A DNA stretch of 33,863 nt from Planctomycetota bacterium. GTDB lineage: Bacteria; Planctomycetota; B15-G4; SIAN01. This document shows, piece by piece, positions 8,166 to 15,223 of the stretch. Under the pieces are notes generated by a model. The model was not told where the DNA came from. It saw only the letters and a program-made list of their open reading frames with translations, and made no database searches. Position numbers and translations under genes: made by a program. Numbering within the stretch: position 1 is the stretch's first letter; every line of letters starts with the position of its first letter. The stretch spans positions 1-33,863 of the forward strand of contig JAEUIC010000040.1 in assembly GCA_016795285.1 (NCBI GenBank), in the 5' to 3' direction.

Positions 8166-9686
8166 ATGGCCGCCCCGTCGCCGCTCCTCCGCCCGTCCGC
8201 GCCGCCCCGCGCTCCCTGGCTCGGCGCGCTCGCTTGCGCCGCCCTCCTCGCCTGCGCGACGCCGTCGCTCGCCGTCGCGCCGCAGGGTGCCGCCAAGCCG
8301 GGAGCGCCTCGCCCCGCTGCGAAACCACCGGCCCCCGCGCCGCGCGCCGCCCCGAGAGCGCCGCGCGCTCCCGGCGACCCGATCGGCACGCTCGACGGCC
8401 GGCCGCTCGACGCCGCGCGGTTCGCCGAGTTCGTCCTCTCCGAGCAGGGGAAGAGCGGCGCCGGCCTCGAAGCGCTCGACCACCTCGTGCAGGCGCAACT
8501 CGTCGCGCTCGAGGCGACGCGGCGCGGCATCCTCGTCACCGAGCGCGACCTCGACGAACGCGTCGCGGCGCTCGACCAGCAGCTGAAGCAGAGCTCCGAC
8601 GGCAAGCTCTCGATCGCCGACCAGCTCGCCGCGATGAGCCTCGACGCGTCGGCGTTCCGCACGCTCCTGCGCCAGTCGATCGCCTGCGAGCGGATGATGG
8701 GCGCCGACTACGGACTGCGCTCCGACGCCGAGATCCCGCGCGAGAAGCAGAGCCTCTGGTTCCAGGAGCTGAAGGGCCGCTACGGCGTGCGCACCGCAGA
8801 GCTTCCGGCCGGCGCCGCGGCGGTGCTGCTCGAGGAGGGGCAGGGCGAGCGGGTGGTGAGTCGGGTCGAGTGGGGACTCGAGCTCTTCCGCGCCCTCGCC
8901 CCCGCCGACTCCGATCGCCTCTTCGACGAGTACGTCGGCATCGAACTCCTGCTCGGCGCCGCGCAGCAGGCGCGCCTCGAGGTCACTCCGCAACATGTCG
9001 CCCGCGAGGTGCAGGAGCGCACCAAGCAGCTCGCCGCGAAGCTGAAGGCGGCGGGCATGGCGGCCGACGACGTCGACTACCTCGCGACGCTGCGCGCCCG
9101 CGGCGACGACCCCGATGCGGTGCTGGCCAGCGACCGCTTCCGCGCCGAGATCCTGTTGAAGGAGCTCGCGCGGCAGCGCTACGGGGCGGACGGCTGGAAG
9201 CGCTACTACGCCGACCACAAGGCCGACTTCGATCGCGAGTTCGGCCGCCGCGTCCGCGTCTCGACGATCCACCTGCGCGCCGACGCGAAGGCGGGCGGCC
9301 CGGCCGGGCGAACGCTCGCCGAGGCGACCGCGGCGCTCGAGGGCGTGAAGCAGCGCGCGCAAGCGGGCGACGTTCCGGTCGCCGAGGCGTTCGCCAGCTT
9401 CGCGCGGCTGCGCTCGGAGCACGAGTCGGCCGCGCGCGGCGGCGACCTCGGCTTCCTCGCCGCCGAGGAACTCGAGCGCGCCGGCCTGCCGTCCGCGCTG
9501 CTCGACGAGAAGTTGGGCGCGCTGGTCGGGCCGCTGCCGACGCTGTCGGGCGCCCACCTGCTGCGGGTCACCGAGCTGCGCGCCGCCTCGCCCTTCGACG
9601 AGATCGTCGGCGAGGTGGAGAAGGCGGCGCGCCGGCAGCTGCTGCAGGAGCTGCGCAAGGCGGCGACGGTCGAACGGAAGATCTGA
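8166..9686 (+). CDS. Exported parvulin-type peptidyl-prolyl isomerase (PpiC/SurA-like)
   Basis: The 506-residue protein has an N-terminal hydrophobic segment (about residues 18-36) ending in either a lipobox-like LLAC (C30) or a signal peptidase I site after SLA, then a Pro/Ala linker. A SurA_N-like helical region follows (about 70-350, with a pattern of DxxxFxxxLRQ). A parvulin domain occupies about 360-480, with RVRVSTIHLRA at its start and the signature ARGGDLGFL. Parvulins assist folding of exported proteins. The central helical part is long and appears to contain a duplicated chaperone-like segment. It sits 42 nt before the microcompartment genes. Confidence 0.85.
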   Translation: MAAPSPLLRPSAPPRAPWLGALACAALLACATPSLAVAPQGAAKPGAPRPAAKPPAPAPRAAPRAPRAPGDPIGTLDGRPLDAARFAEFVLSEQGKSGAGLEALDHLVQAQLVALEATRRGILVTERDLDERVAALDQQLKQSSDGKLSIADQLAAMSLDASAFRTLLRQSIACERMMGADYGLRSDAEIPREKQSLWFQELKGRYGVRTAELPAGAAAVLLEEGQGERVVSRVEWGLELFRALAPADSDRLFDEYVGIELLLGAAQQARLEVTPQHVAREVQERTKQLAAKLKAAGMAADDVDYLATLRARGDDPDAVLASDRFRAEILLKELARQRYGADGWKRYYADHKADFDREFGRRVRVSTIHLRADAKAGGPAGRTLAEATAALEGVKQRAQAGDVPVAEAFASFARLRSEHESAARGGDLGFLAAEELERAGLPSALLDEKLGALVGPLPTLSGAHLLRVTELRAASPFDEIVGEVEKAARRQLLQELRKAATVERKI

Positions 9687-9728
9687 GGCGCGACGAGCGG
9701 CGCGCGACGCGCCGCGGGGAGGGTGGCG

Positions 9729-10037
9729 ATGCAGCTGGCACGTGTGGTCGGGACGGTGGTCTCGACCGTCAAGGAAGCGCGCATGCACGAGCTCAAGCTG
9801 CAGGTGGTGCGGCTGCTCGACGAGCAGGGACGCGAGACGGGCGCCTACCAGGTGGCGGTCGACGCGGTCGGCGCGGGCCACGGCGACGTCGTGCTCTTCG
9901 CCGGCGGCTCGAGCGCGCGCCAGACCGAGCGCACCGACGGCAAGCCGACCGACGCAACCATCATGGCGATCGTCGATTCGTGGGACGTCGAGGGCAAGGT
10001 GATCTGGTCGGCGAGCGGCGACGGAGGGTCGTCGTGA
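9729..10037 (+). CDS. EutN/CcmL family microcompartment vertex protein (pentamer 1)
   Basis: EutN/CcmL proteins form pentamers that cap the vertices of bacterial microcompartment shells. The 102-residue protein is a full-length, canonical member: LARVVGTVVSTVK at the start, the conserved AVDAVGAGHGDVVLF at mid-length, then GGSSARQT and a closing ATIMAIVDSW segment. ATG 9729 is preceded by GGGGAGG with 7-nt spacing, which favours it over the in-frame GTG at 9723. It is the first of three tandem pentamer genes; its stop overlaps the next start. Confidence 0.95.
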   Translation: MQLARVVGTVVSTVKEARMHELKLQVVRLLDEQGRETGAYQVAVDAVGAGHGDVVLFAGGSSARQTERTDGKPTDATIMAIVDSWDVEGKVIWSASGDGGSS

Positions 10038-10333
10038 GGCTCGGCCGCGTCACGGGCCGCGTGGTGGCGACGGTGCGCGCGCCCGACCTCGACGGCGAGA
10101 AGCTCCTGGTCGTGCAGCCGCTCGACGCCGCGCGCCGGCCGATGGGCGCCAGCGTGGTCGCCTGCGACGTCGCCGGCAGCGGGCTCGGCGATCTCGTGCT
10201 CTGGGTCGGCGGCCGCGAGGCGGGCCTCGCGCTGCGCCGCTCGTTCGTGCCGGTCGACGCCACCATCGTCGGCCACGTCGAGCAGGCGCCGGGCGCGCCC
10301 GCCGCGACCCCCTCCGCCGGCGGAGCGCGCTGA
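10034..10333 (+). CDS. EutN/CcmL family microcompartment vertex protein (pentamer 2, divergent)
   Basis: The 99-residue protein starts at a GTG that overlaps the previous stop by 4 nt (GTGA), with GGAGG just upstream. It keeps the family fold pattern (LGRVTGRVVATV, LLVVQPLD, ACDVAGSGLGDLVLWVGG, ATIVGHVEQ). In place of the conserved GSSAR loop it reads GGREAGLAL. This suggests a different vertex or interface role from pentamer 1. The C-terminus is a short Ala/Pro/Gly tail. Part of a tight four-gene operon with two other pentamer genes and an aldolase. Confidence 0.92.
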   Translation: MRLGRVTGRVVATVRAPDLDGEKLLVVQPLDAARRPMGASVVACDVAGSGLGDLVLWVGGREAGLALRRSFVPVDATIVGHVEQAPGAPAATPSAGGAR

Positions 10334-10338
10334 ACGCC

Positions 10339-10689
10339 ATGTACCTCGCCCGCGTGCTCGCGCCGATCGTCGTGCCGATCCACCACCCGGCGCTCACGGC
10401 CCATCCGCTGCTGCTCGTCGCGCGGGTCGAGCCCGACGGCCGCCTCGACGCGCGCGCCCACCACCGCGTCGCGCTCGACACCATCGGCGCCGGCGAGGGC
10501 GACCTCGTGCTGGTCCTCGAGGAGGGCAACTCGGCGCGCCAGCTCCTCGACGATCGCGGCGCACCAGTCCGCAACGTGGTGGTCGGCTTCGTCGACGAGG
10601 TCGAGATCGAAGGACGCATCACCCTGCGCCACGAGGCGCGCCCGCAAGTCGGGGCGCACGCCGCGGCGCCGCCGGAGTCCGTGCGATGA
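10339..10689 (+). CDS. EutN/CcmL family microcompartment vertex protein (pentamer 3)
   Basis: The 116-residue protein begins 5 nt after pentamer 2. Recognisable family segments are LARVLAPIVVPI at the start, VALDTIGAGEGDLVLVL, and EEGNSARQLL, a variant of the GSSAR loop. A roughly 20-residue tail follows the domain. PVC-type microcompartment loci, as described for planctomycetes, usually encode three such pentamers, which supports this triplet as one set. Its stop overlaps the aldolase start (ATGA at 10686-10689). Confidence 0.92.
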   Translation: MYLARVLAPIVVPIHHPALTAHPLLLVARVEPDGRLDARAHHRVALDTIGAGEGDLVLVLEEGNSARQLLDDRGAPVRNVVVGFVDEVEIEGRITLRHEARPQVGAHAAAPPESVR

Positions 10690-11402
10690 ACTACCCCTAC
10701 AGCGAGGCCGAGCTGCGCCAGCAGCTCTGCGACATCGGCCGCATGATGTACGAGCGCGGCTTCATCGGCGCCGCCGACGGCAACCTCGCCGCGCGCATCG
10801 ACGACGAGCGGCTGCTGGTCACGCCGGCCGGCGTGCTGAAGGGCTTCATGACGCCCGACATGCTGGTGGTCACCGACCTCGACGGCAACGCGCTCGACGG
10901 CGGCCGCCCCTCCACCGAGATCAAGATGCACGTCGCGCTGCTGCAGGCGCGGCCCGACGTCTCGGCGGCGCTCCACGCCCACCCGCCCTACACCGTCTCC
11001 TTCTCGCTCGCCGGCATCCCGCTCACGCGCTGCGTGATCCCCGAGATCGTGGTGACCATCGGCAACGTGCCGACCGTCCCCTACGCGACGCCCGGCACGG
11101 AGGAGCTGCCCGACTCGTTGCGCGAGCCGATCAAGAAGTCGGACGTGCTGCTGCTCGAGCGGCACGGCATCGTGACCGTCGCCGACGAGATCTGGAACTG
11201 CTTCAAGCTGCTCGACATGGTCGAGCACGCCGCGAAGATCACCCACCTCGCGATGCAGCTCGGCGGCGCCAAGGTGCTCGATCGCGAGCAGGTCGAGAAA
11301 TTGGTGCAGTCGCGCTACGACCTCGGCATCGGCCAGCGCAACACGCTGGCCGACGACGCCGCGGTGCGCGCCTCCTGCTCGCTGCCGTTGCGCCGCGGCT
11401 GA
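10686..11402 (+). CDS. Class II aldolase/adducin family protein (fuculose-phosphate aldolase-like)
   Basis: The 238-residue enzyme resembles L-fuculose-1-phosphate aldolase, which cleaves sugar 1-phosphates to dihydroxyacetone phosphate and an aldehyde using zinc. Visible residues: phosphate-binding DGNLAARI (31-38) and TPAG (46-49), catalytic E78 in STEIK, zinc ligands H97 and H99 in LHAHP, and H160 in LERHG. In PVC-type microcompartments a class II aldolase acts on fuculose or rhamnulose phosphate and yields lactaldehyde inside the shell. Coupling to three pentamer genes makes that role likely here. The substrate cannot be read from sequence. The roughly 30-residue C-terminal tail after QSRYDLG might serve encapsulation, but this is unproven. 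Confidence 0.93.
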   Translation: MNYPYSEAELRQQLCDIGRMMYERGFIGAADGNLAARIDDERLLVTPAGVLKGFMTPDMLVVTDLDGNALDGGRPSTEIKMHVALLQARPDVSAALHAHPPYTVSFSLAGIPLTRCVIPEIVVTIGNVPTVPYATPGTEELPDSLREPIKKSDVLLLERHGIVTVADEIWNCFKLLDMVEHAAKITHLAMQLGGAKVLDREQVEKLVQSRYDLGIGQRNTLADDAAVRASCSLPLRRG

Positions 11403-11416
11403 GCGGAGCGCTCCGC
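11403..11416. repeat. Perfect 14-bp palindrome between aldolase and glycosyltransferase genes
   Basis: GCGGAGCGCTCCGC is perfectly self-complementary and fills the 16-nt gap between the aldolase stop and the next start codon. Without a loop it is a poor terminator. It could be an operator, or its GGAG may simply be the ribosome binding site of the next gene. Confidence 0.4.
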
Positions 11417-11418
11417 GC

Positions 11419-12555
11419 GTGACCATGCCTGCACGAGCGGCCGTGCTGGTCGACGCCACCGCCGGCGCACGCCCGGAACGCTCCGGCGTCGGCCGCTACG
11501 TCCACAACCTGCTCGCCGCGCTGGCGGCGCTGCCCGACCTGCCGCGCCTCGCGCTCGGCGTGCGCAGCGGCAAGTGGCGCCATCGCTGCCACCTGCCGAC
11601 CGAGCTCTTCGCGCCGCCGCCGCCGGTGCGCCGGCTGCTCGACTGGATCGACCGCTTCGGCATGCGCTCGATCGACCTCGTCCACGGGCTCGACGTCCGC
11701 CTGCCGCCGAACCGCCGCGTCACCCGCGTCGCCACGCTGCACGACCTCTTCTCGCTCGAGCGCGACGACCTGGCGCCGCCCTCCTTCCGCGAGAAGCGCA
11801 TCGCGCAGTACTGCGCGCTCGCCGACGCCGCCGACCGCGTGATCTGCGTGTCGGCGGCCACCGAGGCGGGGTTCCTGCGCCACTTCCCGGCCGCGCGCGG
11901 TCGCACCTGCGTGGTCCACCACGGCGTCGAGCCGCGCTTCCGGCGCGCCGACGCCGCCGCCATCGCGGAGCTCCGCGCGCGCCGCCACCTGCCGCCGCGC
12001 TACCTCCTCTTCGTCGGCCTGCTCTCGACCCGCAAGAACCTGCTCTACCTCCTCGAGGCGTTCCGCGTGCTCGCCGAGCGCCACGCCGACCTCCACCTCG
12101 TGCTGGCCGGCCGCCCGAGCTTCGGCTTCGAGCGGATCGAGGAGTCGCTCGCCCGCCATCCGCAGCGCGCGCGCATCGTGCTGCCCGGCTTCGTCGCCGA
12201 CGACGACCTGCCCGCCCTTTATTCGGGCGCGGAGTGCTTCGTCTTCCCGTCGGTGCTCGAGGGGTTCGGGCTGCCGGTGCTCGAGTCGTTCGCGTGCGGC
12301 ACCCCCGTGGTCGCGAGCGCGCTGCCGGTGCTGGAGGAGATCGGCGGCGGCGAGCTCGCGCTGGTGGCAGGCGACGCGCCCGAGCAGTTCGCGGCCGCGC
12401 TCGAGCGGCAGCTCGCGCAGCCGTGCGATCCGCCGCGGCGCGCCCGCCTCGTCGCGCAGGCCGCTCGCTTCACCTGGAGCGCCGCCGCGCAGGCGACCGT
12501 CGCCGCGTGGGATGCGGCCCATCGAGCGCGGACGGGGCGTGCGCTGCGCGGTTAG
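11419..12555 (+). CDS. Glycosyltransferase family 4 (GT-B fold)
   Basis: The 378-residue protein is a GT-B glycosyltransferase, probably using a nucleotide sugar to build a surface glycan or glycolipid. The N-terminal domain has a GVGRYVHNLL glycine loop and VATLHDLF. The C-terminal domain has LLFVGLLSTRKNL, LVLAGRPSFG, and the GT4 motif FVFPSVLEGFGLPVLESFACGTPVV with the E-x7-E pair. No signal peptide or membrane helix is present. GTG 11419 has a GGAG 10 nt upstream; ATG 11425 is an alternative start two codons later. It follows the aldolase by 16 nt, so it may be co-transcribed, though a functional link to the microcompartment is not evident. Confidence 0.93.
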   Translation: MTMPARAAVLVDATAGARPERSGVGRYVHNLLAALAALPDLPRLALGVRSGKWRHRCHLPTELFAPPPPVRRLLDWIDRFGMRSIDLVHGLDVRLPPNRRVTRVATLHDLFSLERDDLAPPSFREKRIAQYCALADAADRVICVSAATEAGFLRHFPAARGRTCVVHHGVEPRFRRADAAAIAELRARRHLPPRYLLFVGLLSTRKNLLYLLEAFRVLAERHADLHLVLAGRPSFGFERIEESLARHPQRARIVLPGFVADDDLPALYSGAECFVFPSVLEGFGLPVLESFACGTPVVASALPVLEEIGGGELALVAGDAPEQFAAALERQLAQPCDPPRRARLVAQAARFTWSAAAQATVAAWDAAHRARTGRALRG

Positions 12556-12565
12556 AACCGCGGCC

Positions 12566-15061
12566 ATGAGACGCCTCCACCGCATCGCCGCCCGCCTCGT
12601 CCTCGCCTGCATCGCCAGCCTCCTGCCCTCCGCGCCGCCCGCGCTCGCGCAGGAGGGCGAGCGGGCGCTCACGCGCGAAGCGGCGGCCGAAGCGGCGAAG
12701 CTGCCGCCGCAGCTCGAACGCGAGCTATCCAACCGGCTGCGCATCCTCGACGTCGCGGCGCATCCCGACGACGAGGACGGCGCGCTGCTCCACTGGCACG
12801 TGCAGCAAGGCGCCGAGGTGGCGACCCTCTTCTCCACCACCGGCGAGGGCGGGCAGAACGCGATCGGCGGCGCGCTCTTCGCCGAGCTCGGCGCGCTGCG
12901 CGAGGAGGAGACGCTCGCGGCGAGCGCGGTGGTCGGCTCGACCGCGTGGTTCCTCGGCTTCCCCGACTTCGGGTTCAGCAAGCGCGCCGACGAGAGCTTC
13001 GCCCGCTGGGGCGGCCGCGACGAGGTGGTGCGCCGCATCACCTGGGCGATCCGCCGGCTGCGCCCCCACCGCATCTTCACCAACCACCCGCAGACGGGCG
13101 GCCACGGCCACCACCAGGCGACCTCGATCGCGCTGCACGAGGCGGTGGTCGCCGCCGGCGATCCGGCGCGCTACCCCGAGCAGATCGCGCAGGGGCTCGC
13201 TCCGTGGAGCGCCGACGCGCTCTTCGTCCGCATGACCGAAGGGGAGCCGCCGGCCGACACGACGCTGCGCTTCGACTACGACGTGCCGAGCGCCGTCGAG
13301 GGGCGCACCATCGCGGCGCTGGCGCGCGACGCGCTGCTGCGCCACGCGAGCCAGGGCCCGTGGGCGCCGTTCGATCCGGAGAAGCGCCACGAAGCGAACT
13401 ACGTGCTCACCTGGAGCCGCGAGTCGTTGCGCAGCCTGCGCGACCTGCCGCCGCGCCAGGCGCGCCTCCCCGAGCGCGATCGCGACGCCCCCTTCACCGT
13501 CGCCGACCTGCTCGCGCTGCTGGCGCAGCCGGCCTTCGCGGGCGGCGCGGCGCCGAGCGCGGAACGGCTCGACGAGTGGCTCGTCGCGCTGCTCGGCGCG
13601 GAGCTCCTCCATCCCGACGACGCCGAGCAGGAGCCGCGCGCGCTGATGAGCGGCGAGCCGCTGCGCACGCTGCTGCTGCTGCACGGCCGCGATCCGCTCT
13701 GGCGCGGCCCCGAGTGCGCCGCCGCGGTGCGCCGCCTCGAGATCGACCTGTCGCTCGCCGGTCCCGCGACGATCACCGCGCAAGCGAGCCTCGCCGAGAT
13801 CGCCGCGCGCCCCGAACTGGCCGCCGAGTTCCGCGAGGCGCTCTGCGGCGCGCTGACGCTGCAGGTCGCCCCCGCCGCGCCGCCGAGCCTCCCGCCGCCG
13901 GCCGTGCCGACCACCCCGTGGTCCGCGGCGCGCCGCCACCCGCTCACGCTGCACGTCGCGCTGCGCCGCGGCGCGACGACGCTCGCCACGCTCCACCTGC
14001 CGATCCAGAAGGCGATCGCGCCGGCGCTGCAGGCGGAGCTCGCCGAGCAGCCGCTGCCGCTGGTCCGTCCGCCGGGGCGCGCGCTCGCGAGCGGGACGCT
14101 GCGCCTCTCCTTCCCGAGCGGCCGCGTGCCGCGCGGCGCGCTGCGCCTCGCGGCGCCCGCCGGCTTCACCTTCGAATCGCTCGGCGCGCGCGTCGAGGCG
14201 CTCCCCTTCGAGCTCACCGCCGCGCAGAACCTCGGCAGCGGCGCCCACCCCCACTTCGAGCTGCCCTTCGTGCTGCGCCCCGACGCGCTGCCGCCGCCGG
14301 ACGCCGAGCGCGCCACCGTCGTCGTCCCGCTCGACTTCGCGCTCACCTTCGCCGACGGCGCGCCGATCGCGCGGGTGAGCGGCGAGCTCGCGGTGATCGA
14401 CGCGCTGCCGCCGATCGGCAGCCGCGTCGCCTTCGTCGCGGGGGCCGACGGCAGCGCCGGGCGGGCGCTCGACGACCTCGGCGTCCCCTGCACGCGGATC
14501 GCGCCGGCGGCGCTCGCGACCGAGGAGCTGCGCCGCTTCACCCACGTGCTGCTCGACGTGCGGACGCTCGGCGGGAACGCGCTGCGCGAGCAGGCGGCGC
14601 GGCTGCGCGACTTTGCGGCGCGCGGCGGTCACGTCGTCGCGCTCTACCACAAGAAGAACGAGTGGAACGACGCGGTGAAGGCGGGCCAGTCGCCGGCGCC
14701 GCTCGCGCTCGAGCTCTCCGACGTGCGCGTCTGCGAGGAGGAGTCGGCGGTGCGCGTGCTGGTGCCCGGCGCCCGCCAGCTGCTCCACCCGAACGTGATC
14801 CTGCAGCGCGACTTCGACGGCTGGATCCAGGAGCGCGGCCTCTACTTCGGCGACGCGAGCTACGACGCCGGCTGGCAGGAGCTGCTCGAGTGCGCCGACG
14901 CGGGCGAACCGGCGCGCCGCGGCGGGCTGCTCGTCGCCACCACGCCGGGCGGCGGCTCGTTCACCTTCTGCGCCTATGCGCTCCACCGCCAGCTGCGCGC
15001 CGGCCACTCCGGCGGCTGGCGACTCTTCGCCAACCTGCTCGCGCCACCGCCGGATCGCTGA
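12566..15061 (+). CDS. Exported PIG-L/LmbE-type deacetylase with long C-terminal extension
   Basis: From ATG 12566 the product has 831 residues. Residues 1-28 form a signal peptide (cleavage after PALA). The PIG-L domain (about 55-260) has the zinc-binding AHPDDE (65-70) and the TNHPQTGGHGHHQ segment (172-184). This family removes acetyl groups from N-acetylglucosamine-containing molecules. The C-terminal two thirds contain a beta-rich region and, near residues 610-830, a Rossmann/glutamine-amidotransferase-like segment (VAFVAGADGSAG, then FTHVLLDVRTL, then GGHVVALYHKK). Such multidomain secreted LmbE proteins are frequent in PVC and Bacteroidetes genomes. No ribosome binding site is seen. 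The substrate is unknown, but it is likely a periplasmic or extracellular amino sugar. Confidence 0.88.
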   Translation: MRRLHRIAARLVLACIASLLPSAPPALAQEGERALTREAAAEAAKLPPQLERELSNRLRILDVAAHPDDEDGALLHWHVQQGAEVATLFSTTGEGGQNAIGGALFAELGALREEETLAASAVVGSTAWFLGFPDFGFSKRADESFARWGGRDEVVRRITWAIRRLRPHRIFTNHPQTGGHGHHQATSIALHEAVVAAGDPARYPEQIAQGLAPWSADALFVRMTEGEPPADTTLRFDYDVPSAVEGRTIAALARDALLRHASQGPWAPFDPEKRHEANYVLTWSRESLRSLRDLPPRQARLPERDRDAPFTVADLLALLAQPAFAGGAAPSAERLDEWLVALLGAELLHPDDAEQEPRALMSGEPLRTLLLLHGRDPLWRGPECAAAVRRLEIDLSLAGPATITAQASLAEIAARPELAAEFREALCGALTLQVAPAAPPSLPPPAVPTTPWSAARRHPLTLHVALRRGATTLATLHLPIQKAIAPALQAELAEQPLPLVRPPGRALASGTLRLSFPSGRVPRGALRLAAPAGFTFESLGARVEALPFELTAAQNLGSGAHPHFELPFVLRPDALPPPDAERATVVVPLDFALTFADGAPIARVSGELAVIDALPPIGSRVAFVAGADGSAGRALDDLGVPCTRIAPAALATEELRRFTHVLLDVRTLGGNALREQAARLRDFAARGGHVVALYHKKNEWNDAVKAGQSPAPLALELSDVRVCEEESAVRVLVPGARQLLHPNVILQRDFDGWIQERGLYFGDASYDAGWQELLECADAGEPARRGGLLVATTPGGGSFTFCAYALHRQLRAGHSGGWRLFANLLAPPPDR

Positions 15062-15112
15062 CCCGACCGCTGACCCGACCGCTGGCCCGACCGCTGAGCC
15101 GACCGCTGGCCC
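15056..15112. repeat. 12-bp tandem repeat, about 4.5 imperfect copies
   Basis: The unit ACCCGACCGCTG (variants beginning GCCC or AGCC) repeats head to tail from the end of the deacetylase gene. The deacetylase stop codon lies within the first copy. It occupies the start of the 162-nt spacer before the MFS gene. Confidence 0.85.
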
Positions 15113-15125
15113 GCTCGCGAGCGGC

Positions 15126-15131
15126 TACCAT
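15126..15131 (+). promoter_or_regulatory. Candidate -10 element (TACCAT) for the MFS transporter gene
   Basis: TACCAT in the context GCGGCTACCATGCCGCCCC lies about 92 nt before the transporter ATG. The same flanks recur upstream of purD and the DUF362 gene. No clear -35 is visible, as in the other cases. Confidence 0.45.
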
Positions 15132-15223
15132 GCCGCCCCTTCACGGACCGCGACTCGAGGGAACCACGCTGCCGCCGGGCCAGCCACGCGCTGCGCCGCC
15201 GCCGCGTCGAAGGAGAGCGCCGG

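Noticed and set aside
12553..12566. TAGAAC about 7 nt before the deacetylase ATG, suggesting a leaderless transcript
   Set aside because: The TAG is the stop codon of the preceding glycosyltransferase, so the resemblance to a -10 is probably coincidence.
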